From contig CAJTSZ010000097.1 in assembly GCA_910578755.1 (NCBI GenBank), forward strand, positions 1 to 7,606: a stretch of DNA of 7,606 nt, read 5' to 3'. Both the position numbers and the translations under genes were made by a program. The DNA comes from an uncultured Oscillospiraceae bacterium. GTDB taxonomy: Bacteria > Bacillota > Clostridia > Oscillospirales > Ruminococcaceae. This document shows positions 1-4,529 of this stretch, piece after piece. The notes below the pieces were generated by a model. It worked only from the letters and a program-made list of their open reading frames with translations, was not told the origin of the DNA and made no database searches. Position 1 is the stretch's first letter, and every line of letters starts with the position of its first letter.

Positions 1-208
1 ATAAGCGGCGGCAACCGGTGTTTGTACAGCGTTCCATTATAATAGGCCTCCCCATGCTTTGCATGGGAAATGGCCATATTATAAGTTCGCTGTACTGCAC
101 AACGGTTGGTCTGCCCAAAGGAGAGGGCAGACTGCCCGCTTAGTAGCCTCGCCTACGCTCGGCATTACCAAACTTTCAGTCTCTAACGGTTAGGACTTCT
201 GTAACACT
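1..208 (+). repeat. Structured interspersed repeat, copy A1
   Basis: This non-coding block folds into a three-way-junction-like shape. The closing stem is TAAGCGG (2-8) with CCGCTTA (136-142). A long arm pairs 12-21 with 99-108 (one mismatch), GTACAGCG (24-31) with CGCTGTAC (88-95), TATAATAGGCC (38-48) with 72-84 (one bulged A), and CCCATGC (51-57) with GCATGGG (61-67) around a TTT loop. A second arm pairs GTCTGCCC (109-116) with GGGCAGAC (125-132). A 3' tail (143-208) follows. Positions 132-208 match 2963-3039 at 69 of 77 bases, whereas the internal arms differ between copies. The left limit may lie before the window. The strand given is arbitrary. It is either a non-autonomous mobile element or a structured RNA; no transposase is present and I cannot name the family. 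Confidence 0.75.
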
Positions 209-212
209 ACAA

Positions 213-380
213 ATATAATAACCGCACTTGGGGCATTAAAATATAATAACCGTTTTGCGGTTATTATACCATGAAGCGTAAGCGCAATGGTATAATTGGC
301 CATCTTTTTCCGCACCGTAAGGAACAGGAAAAAGGGCCACTTAAAATCCCATATAATAACCGCTTTGCGGTTATTATACC
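213..380. repeat. Modular palindromic repeat, copy B1
   Basis: ATATAATAACCG occurs three times here, at 213, 241 and 351. Two of these form palindromes: 242-252 with 258-268 (11 bp), and 352-363 with 367-378 (12 bp, TTT loop). Between them, TTATACCAT (264-272) pairs with ATGGTATAA (287-295). A hairpin TTTTTCC (305-311) / GGAAAAA (327-333) follows, enclosed by TGGCC (297-301) / GGCCA (335-339). Positions 260-303 match 2520-2563 at 43 of 44 bases, but the enclosed hairpin is unrelated in sequence to that of the other copy. Open reading frames crossing this block on both strands consist mostly of the palindromes and are not credible genes. It looks like a MITE- or REP-like element. Confidence 0.75.
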
Positions 381-471
381 AAAATTCCTGCGAATTCACA
401 AATATACAGGTTTATCAAGAAGTTCCCACATCTGCCTAAACGCGCTGAATTGTACAGGTTATTTGTTTCTA

Positions 472-501
472 TTGCTGGCATGCTATGTCCTATGTTATAC
501 T
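472..501 (+). promoter_or_regulatory. Probable promoter of the two-component operon
   Basis: TTGCTG (472-477) and TATACT (496-501) are separated by 18 bases and resemble a vegetative sigma-A promoter, about 125 bases upstream of the response regulator. A second TATACT at 594-599 would give a leader of only about 30 bases but has no good -35 box, as at an activator-dependent promoter. CCTAT (559-563) and ATAGG (569-573) form a small dyad between the two candidates. The rest of 381-634 shows no convincing gene. Confidence 0.4.
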
Positions 502-634
502 ATTACTCAAAAAGGCTGCCCAGGGGCCGCTATTGGGATTTCTCAGAACATTTTAAACCCTATTTTTCATAGGTTCATCTTGGTTTTGGGCGGTATACTT
601 TAGGCTGACTTTATAAAACATAGGGGGCGCCATT

Positions 635-1309
635 ATGAAGCTTTTATATGCCGAAGACGAACCGGCTCTTTCCGAAGCCGTTGTGGATTACCTTACATAC
701 CACAAATATATTGTAGACGCCGTATATAACGGCGCAGATGCTTACAACTATGCCATATCGGGCAATTACGACGGCATTATTCTTGACATTATGATGCCCA
801 AGCGGGACGGCTTGGAGGTGCTTTCCGCCCTTCGCAGAAACGGATACCGGACGCCGGTCCTTCTGCTGACTGCCAAAACACAGGTAGAGGACCGGATTCA
901 AGGCCTTAATACCGGTGCGGACGATTACCTGCCCAAACCCTTTGATATGGGGGAGCTAATTGCCAGAATTCGCGCCATGTTGCGGAGGCGGGAGGAATTT
1001 CACCCCGATTTGGTTTGCTTTGGAGATTTAACATTAAATATGCAGTCCGGCGAACTTAGCACAGGCGAACTGTCCTTCCAGCTTCCGAAGCAGGAATACC
1101 GTTTAATGGAGCAGCTTATGCTCAACCACGCTATGTACCTGTCAACGGAGGACCTGCTTGTAAAGGCTTGGGGGTATAATGCGGAAACGGACATAAACAG
1201 CGTATGGCTGTATATCTCCTATTTGCGCAAGCGGCTTTCCGCTATGAACTCCAAGGTAGAAATTGTTTCAAAGCGGAATATTGGGTATAAACTGGAGCAG
1301 CGGCTATGA
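635..1309 (+). CDS. OmpR/PhoB-family response regulator
   Basis: This is a full-length (224 residue) cytoplasmic transcription regulator activated by phosphotransfer from its partner kinase. The receiver domain covers about residues 1-115: acidic pair E7/D8, phosphoacceptor D51 in LDIMMP, switch T79 and conserved K101 in LPKPF. The winged-helix DNA-binding domain covers about 125-224, ending in the typical VSKRNIGYKL region that forms the C-terminal hairpin wing. The start is supported by AGGGGG at 622-627, seven bases before ATG. The stop overlaps the start of the histidine kinase gene (ATGA at 1306-1309), so the two are translationally coupled. No receiver key residue is missing. The target genes are not shown by the sequence; autoregulation and control of the nearby VTC/DUF4956/CotH operon are inferences from position. 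Confidence 0.95.
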   Translation: MKLLYAEDEPALSEAVVDYLTYHKYIVDAVYNGADAYNYAISGNYDGIILDIMMPKRDGLEVLSALRRNGYRTPVLLLTAKTQVEDRIQGLNTGADDYLPKPFDMGELIARIRAMLRRREEFHPDLVCFGDLTLNMQSGELSTGELSFQLPKQEYRLMEQLMLNHAMYLSTEDLLVKAWGYNAETDINSVWLYISYLRKRLSAMNSKVEIVSKRNIGYKLEQRL

Positions 1310-2541
1310 CTAAAACATTAAAAAAACGATTTGTTATTTTTACCATGGCGGCAGTGACCAGCCTTTTGGTATTTATTGTTCTTGCAATAAACGGGCTAAA
1401 CTGGGTGATGCTGGAACGCCAGTCCAATATGGTAATGGAAACCCTGGTAAATGCGGACGGCTCCTTTCATAAGATGGATTTCAACCGCCCGCCTCCCTTT
1501 GCCCGCCCGCTGGACATGGACAAAATGCGTTCTTCACGGTTCTTTATTGTCCGAAGCGACGCCAGCGGCAGCATTATAGATGTAAATACCGACCAAATTT
1601 CCTCCATCGACAACGAAACTGCAAAACACTACGCACTAAAAGTATTGCAGAGTGGGAAAGAGTTTGGACGTGTGGATAACTATAAGTTTTCTGTAAAACA
1701 AATGGGCCCTAACCGGCTTACATTTTTTATGGACATATCGGAACAAAACGAAAGCTTCTATATGGTTTTGTTTGCTTCCAGTGTAATAGCGGCGCTTTGC
1801 TGGCTGATTCTTTTTATCATTGTTATTTTACTTTCGGGCCGGGTGATTCGCCCTGTTCTTGCCAGCATGGAAAAGCAAAAACAGTTTATCACTAATGCAG
1901 GGCATGAGATGAAAACCCCCCTTGCAATTATTCAGTCCAATAACGACGCCATGGCCCTTATTCACGGTGAAAACAAGTACAATGGGCACATCCGCGCGCA
2001 GACCAAACGGCTGAACGGGCTGATGTCAAACCTGCTTACCCTTGCCAAGCTGGATGAAGAAATCCCCCTGCCTACGGAATTGGTCAACGTCAGCGAGGTA
2101 ATAAAGGAACTGCTGCCTGTTTATCAGGATACTGCTTCCACACGCCAGCTTCCGTTTTGTATACAAATTGAACCAGGCGTCACCGTACAGGCTAATAAAG
2201 ACAGCTTGCAGCAAATGTTGGTGCTCCTTTTGGATAACGCAGTCAAATATACACCCGAAAACGGAACCATTCACCTATCATTAAGCAAGCGTGGCAGGCA
2301 TATCCAAATTATTGAAGAAAACACCTGTAACCCCTCTCATGAGGCAGACCCGGAAAGATTATTTGAACGGTTTTACCGGGAGGATTCTGCACGGACACAA
2401 AGCACAGATTCTTCCGGCTACGGAATTGGGCTTTCCGCTGCCCGCGCTATTTGCGAGAATTTCGGCGGAAAGCTAACTGCGGAATATCCCTCTGCCAACA
2501 GAATCCGCTTCACCGCCACGTTATTATACCATGAAGCGTAA
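1306..2541 (+). CDS. Membrane sensor histidine kinase
   Basis: This 411-residue protein is the partner kinase of the preceding regulator. Membrane segments at about residues 10-30 and 153-177 enclose an extracytoplasmic sensor of about 120 residues carrying a proline-rich RPPPFARP stretch. The dimerisation domain has HEMKTP with phosphoacceptor H200. In the ATPase domain the N box is DNAVKYTPENG (N311), the F box is LFERFYRED (352-360) and the G2 box is GYGIGL (371-376). The usual DxGxG of the G1 box is absent and replaced by EENTC near 337-341, a relaxed form that I believe also occurs in other clostridial kinases. The sensor matches no ligand-binding fold I recognise. The last seven residues (TLLYHEA) and the stop come almost entirely from the B2 repeat starting near 2520, so the original 3' end was replaced or trimmed. 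The ATPase core looks complete. Confidence 0.93.
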   Translation: MTKTLKKRFVIFTMAAVTSLLVFIVLAINGLNWVMLERQSNMVMETLVNADGSFHKMDFNRPPPFARPLDMDKMRSSRFFIVRSDASGSIIDVNTDQISSIDNETAKHYALKVLQSGKEFGRVDNYKFSVKQMGPNRLTFFMDISEQNESFYMVLFASSVIAALCWLILFIIVILLSGRVIRPVLASMEKQKQFITNAGHEMKTPLAIIQSNNDAMALIHGENKYNGHIRAQTKRLNGLMSNLLTLAKLDEEIPLPTELVNVSEVIKELLPVYQDTASTRQLPFCIQIEPGVTVQANKDSLQQMLVLLLDNAVKYTPENGTIHLSLSKRGRHIQIIEENTCNPSHEADPERLFERFYREDSARTQSTDSSGYGIGLSAARAICENFGGKLTAEYPSANRIRFTATLLYHEA

Positions 2542-2650
2542 GCGGAATGGTATAATTGGCCATGGGGCAGTGAGCAAAGCGAACATATTGCCCCAGCCAT
2601 TTTAAAATATAATAACCGCAAAGCGGTTATTATATCATGAAGTGTAAGCG
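2520..2650. repeat. Modular palindromic repeat, copy B2
   Basis: Positions 2520-2563 match 260-303 in B1 except for one base. TTATACCAT (2524-2532) pairs with ATGGTATAA (2547-2555). The middle hairpin is TGGGGCA (2563-2569) / TGCCCCA (2589-2595), different from the one in B1. TATAATAACCGC (2608-2619) then pairs with GCGGTTATTATA (2623-2634) around an AAA loop, where B1 has TTT. Positions 2635-2650 begin a degenerate further unit (ATGAAGTGTAAGCG). The left palindrome arm seen in B1 is missing, and the element abuts and overlaps the kinase coding end. From 2656 to about 2715 I see nothing identifiable. Confidence 0.75.
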
Positions 2651-2716
2651 AATACTTCCAAGTTTTTACTATTTGGACTTTCAATACTAAGCCTTGTGTA
2701 TGGCCTGCCCGGTTCA

Positions 2717-2820
2717 GACCCCTTTAGGGGCCCTCCGGCCCCTAAGACCCCAGGCCCATTTCTTTTGTGTGAAAAGAAATGGGAAAAGAAAGCACACCAG
2801 GGGTTTTACCCCTGGACCCC
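2717..2820. repeat. Three-hairpin block C with possible pseudoknot
   Basis: Three perfect hairpins follow each other: TTAGGGGCC (2724-2732) with GGCCCCTAA (2737-2745), loop CTCC; CCCATTTCTTTT (2755-2766) with AAAAGAAATGGG (2772-2783), loop GTGTG; and CCAGGGGT (2797-2804) with ACCCCTGG (2808-2815), loop TTT. The GTGTG loop (2767-2771) is complementary to CACAC (2793-2797), which would form a pseudoknot. No hairpin is followed by a T run, so these are not simple terminators. A long open frame crosses the block but its translation is hairpin-derived and resembles no protein I know. I take it as a structured intergenic element; only one copy lies in this window. Confidence 0.55.
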
Positions 2821-2840
2821 TTATTTGCTTGTGACCCTCA

Positions 2841-3039
2841 ATAAGCGGCGGTTGGCCGTGCTTGCCTCGTTTTTGATTATAATTTGCCGTTTATACAAAC
2901 ATGGCAATGTACAAGGAAAACAAGGCTACGCAAGGCCAAGCCCTCCCCAATGTGAGGTCGGGCTGCCCGCTTATCAGCCTCGCCTGCGCTCGGCATTACC
3001 AAACTTTCGGGCTCTATCGGTTAGGGCTTCTGCAACACT
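2841..3039 (+). repeat. Structured interspersed repeat, copy A2
   Basis: This is the second copy of the folded repeat at the window start. Closing stem ATAAGCGG (2841-2848) pairs perfectly with CCGCTTAT (2967-2974). The long arm pairs TTGGCC (2852-2857) with GGCCAA (2934-2939), GCCT plus GTTTT (2864-2873) with AAAAC plus AGGC (2917-2926, one mismatch), TTGCC (2884-2888) with GGCAA (2903-2907), and GTTT with AAAC at the tip. A short arm pairs GCCC (2940-2943) with GGGC (2960-2963). The tail 2975-3039 closely matches that of A1. Arm sequences differ from A1 while pairing is kept. Similarity may continue weakly to 3054, into the left arm of the following terminator. No coding potential is apparent. 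Confidence 0.75.
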
Positions 3040-3047
3040 GAGAATAT

Positions 3048-3087
3048 AAAAACCTTCCCCTTTATCAAAGAAAAGGGGAAGGTTTTT
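3048..3087. terminator. Rho-independent terminator
   Basis: A perfect 16-bp stem pairs 3048-3063 (AAAAACCTTCCCCTTT) with 3072-3087, with an 8-base loop and five T residues at the end of the 3' arm. The A run on the 5' side lets it work on the other strand too. It lies nine bases after the A2 tail and just before the VTC operon promoter. It therefore ends either read-through from the kinase gene or a transcript made from A2, and insulates the next operon. Confidence 0.85.
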
Positions 3088-3113
3088 CTTATGTAATTCT
3101 TAGGTTCGCTTTT

Positions 3114-3119
3114 TATAAT
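3114..3119 (+). promoter_or_regulatory. Probable -10 box of the VTC operon
   Basis: A perfect TATAAT lies about 28 bases before the start codon, right after the terminator. A start site near 3126 would give a short leader holding AGGAG at 3132-3136. There is no good -35 match at 16-18 bases upstream, so the promoter may be weak or need an activator, for which the upstream response regulator is a candidate. Confidence 0.45.
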
Positions 3120-3146
3120 AGAAATATAGAAAGGAGATGATGTCCC

Positions 3147-3818
3147 TTGCAATTTAGGCATGAAGTGAAGCATGAAATCAGCAAAGGCGACTTGCTGATT
3201 CTGCGGCAGAGATTGCGGGCAGTGATGAAGCCAGACTGCCATGCTGTAAACGGACGCTATGAAATACGCAGCCTGTACTTTGACAACCTGGACGATAAAG
3301 CCCTTAGGGAGAAGCTGGATGGCATAATTATCCGTGAAAAGTACCGTATTCGCTTGTATAACAACGACCCTTCCATTATTCATGTGGAACGGAAGTTCAA
3401 ACATGGCGGCCTAGGGCTTAAAACCTCTGCCAGCTTAACACCGGAACAGGCACAGGCAATTGTGTGCGGCAATGTGGAATGGATGTCCCGCAGTACCAAC
3501 GAAGTGCTCCTTGGCTTTTATACCCGCATCCGCAATGAGGGGCTGCGGCCCAAGGTTATTGTGGATTATATCCGCGAGCCCTTTGTATTTGCTCCCGGCA
3601 ATGTCCGTGTCACGTTGGATTATGGAATCCGCACCGGTATGAACTGTACCAATTTCCTGAATCCGGATTGTATCACCGTCCCTATTCAAAATTCCCCCTG
3701 CATCCTGGAAGTAAAGTGGGACAGCTACCTCCCCGATGTTATTTTGGATGCAATACAGCTTAACGGCAGGCACAGCGCAGCCTTTTCAAAATACGCCGCC
3801 AGCCGTATGTACGACTAA
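3147..3818 (+). CDS. VTC-domain polyphosphate polymerase-type protein
   Basis: This 223-residue soluble protein consists of a single VTC domain, the tunnel-shaped catalytic fold of yeast Vtc4, which makes polyphosphate from ATP. Family motifs are visible in order: HEVKHEIS (5-12), YEIRSLYFDN (38-47), KYRIRLY (65-71), HVERKFKHGG (79-88), VDYIREPF (139-146), LEVKW (187-191) and SKYAASRMY (214-222). By comparison with Vtc4 these supply the basic residues lining the tunnel and E188 as the probable metal ligand, so it looks catalytically competent. There is no membrane segment or SPX domain. The start is TTG: AGGAG (3132-3136) lies ten bases upstream, an in-frame stop at 3138 excludes an earlier start, and nearby ATGs are out of frame. 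It is first in an operon with DUF4956 and CotH genes. Activity on polyphosphate is inferred from the fold. Confidence 0.9.
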   Translation: MQFRHEVKHEISKGDLLILRQRLRAVMKPDCHAVNGRYEIRSLYFDNLDDKALREKLDGIIIREKYRIRLYNNDPSIIHVERKFKHGGLGLKTSASLTPEQAQAIVCGNVEWMSRSTNEVLLGFYTRIRNEGLRPKVIVDYIREPFVFAPGNVRVTLDYGIRTGMNCTNFLNPDCITVPIQNSPCILEVKWDSYLPDVILDAIQLNGRHSAAFSKYAASRMYD

Positions 3819-3851
3819 AAAATACAGTTAATACAAAGGAGCAACCAAACC

Positions 3852-4523
3852 ATGACCTTCAACGATATTTTCAAGTCCAGTTTTTTGGAAAATATATCTT
3901 CTATCAGTGTATTTGATATGCTTTTAACCATTGTGCTGTCCTTCGGCATTGGCCTTTTCATCTTCCTTGTCTACAAAAAAACTTACCGCGGCATCATGTA
4001 TTCCGCCGGCTTTGGCACAACGCTGATTGCCCTGACCATGATTACATCCACTGTCATCCTTGCCGTAACCTCCAACGTGGTTCTGTCACTTGGTATGGTT
4101 GGCGCCCTGTCCATCGTGCGTTTCCGTACCGCTATTAAGGACCCTTTAGATATTGCCTTTTTGTTTTGGGCAATCGGCGCTGGTATCATCCTTGCGGCAG
4201 GCATGATTCCTTTGGCAATTATCGGCAGCGTCTGCATAGGTATTATCCTGCTGGTATTTGTAAATCAAAAATCCCATACCCGCCCCTACATGGTTGTACT
4301 AAACTGCATTGACCATGACGCTGAGGTGAAGGCTAAGGAATTTCTTGGGAAAAATGTGGCCCGCGCCACAGTCAAAAGCAAATCTGCCGTAAAGGGCGCC
4401 GTTGAAATGAACATTGAAGTTCGCTTGAAGGAAGATGATACGGATTTTGTCAATATTCTCTCCGAAATGCCTGGCGTAAACAGTGCGGTCATCGTTTCCT
4501 ATAACGGCGATTACATGGGGTAA
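3852..4523 (+). CDS. DUF4956 family membrane protein
   Basis: This protein of 223 residues has about four membrane segments (roughly 22-41, 55-75, 101-118 and 119-137). The conserved signature GALSIVRFRTAIKDP (84-98) lies between the second and third, and a soluble domain of about 80 residues (145-223) follows. That domain alternates predicted strands and helices and ends in MPGVNSAVIVSYNGDY, similar to small ACT- or MgtC-tail-like regulatory domains; that likeness is an inference. The biochemical function of the family is not known to me. The ATG is preceded by AGGAG (3837-3841) at ten bases. It starts 33 bases after the VTC gene and ends six bases before the CotH gene, so all three are surely co-transcribed. 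A plausible role is membrane partner or channel for the VTC protein. Confidence 0.9.
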   Translation: MTFNDIFKSSFLENISSISVFDMLLTIVLSFGIGLFIFLVYKKTYRGIMYSAGFGTTLIALTMITSTVILAVTSNVVLSLGMVGALSIVRFRTAIKDPLDIAFLFWAIGAGIILAAGMIPLAIIGSVCIGIILLVFVNQKSHTRPYMVVLNCIDHDAEVKAKEFLGKNVARATVKSKSAVKGAVEMNIEVRLKEDDTDFVNILSEMPGVNSAVIVSYNGDYMG

Positions 4524-4529
4524 AAAGGT

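Noticed and set aside
213..380. Possible CRISPR array from the repeated ATATAATAACCG units
   Set aside because: Spacing between units is irregular (28 and 110 bases), the units are palindromes with paired loops, there are no uniform spacers, and no cas gene is present.
190..399. Minus-strand open frame across B1
   Set aside because: It is made almost wholly of repeat sequence, and the related minus-strand frame at 2418-2684 arises from the same repeat and overlaps the kinase gene end.
271..603. Plus-strand open frame of 110 codons beginning inside B1
   Set aside because: Its start lies in the repeat loop, there is no ribosome binding site, the first part translates the palindromes, and it covers the probable promoter of the regulator gene.
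2755..2783. 12-bp hairpin of block C as terminator of the two-component operon
   Set aside because: The 3' arm ends in GGG and is followed by AAAAG, with no T run on the plus strand; the hairpin at 3048-3087 fits a terminator far better.
1..3039. Classical composite transposon with A1 and A2 as insertion sequences
   Set aside because: Neither copy has an open frame that could be a transposase, and no target-site duplication is visible; the left boundary may also lie outside the window.
2696..3049. Plus-strand open frame across block C and A2
   Set aside because: It consists of hairpin arms, has no ribosome binding site, and runs through the whole A2 fold; base pairing explains the sequence better than coding.
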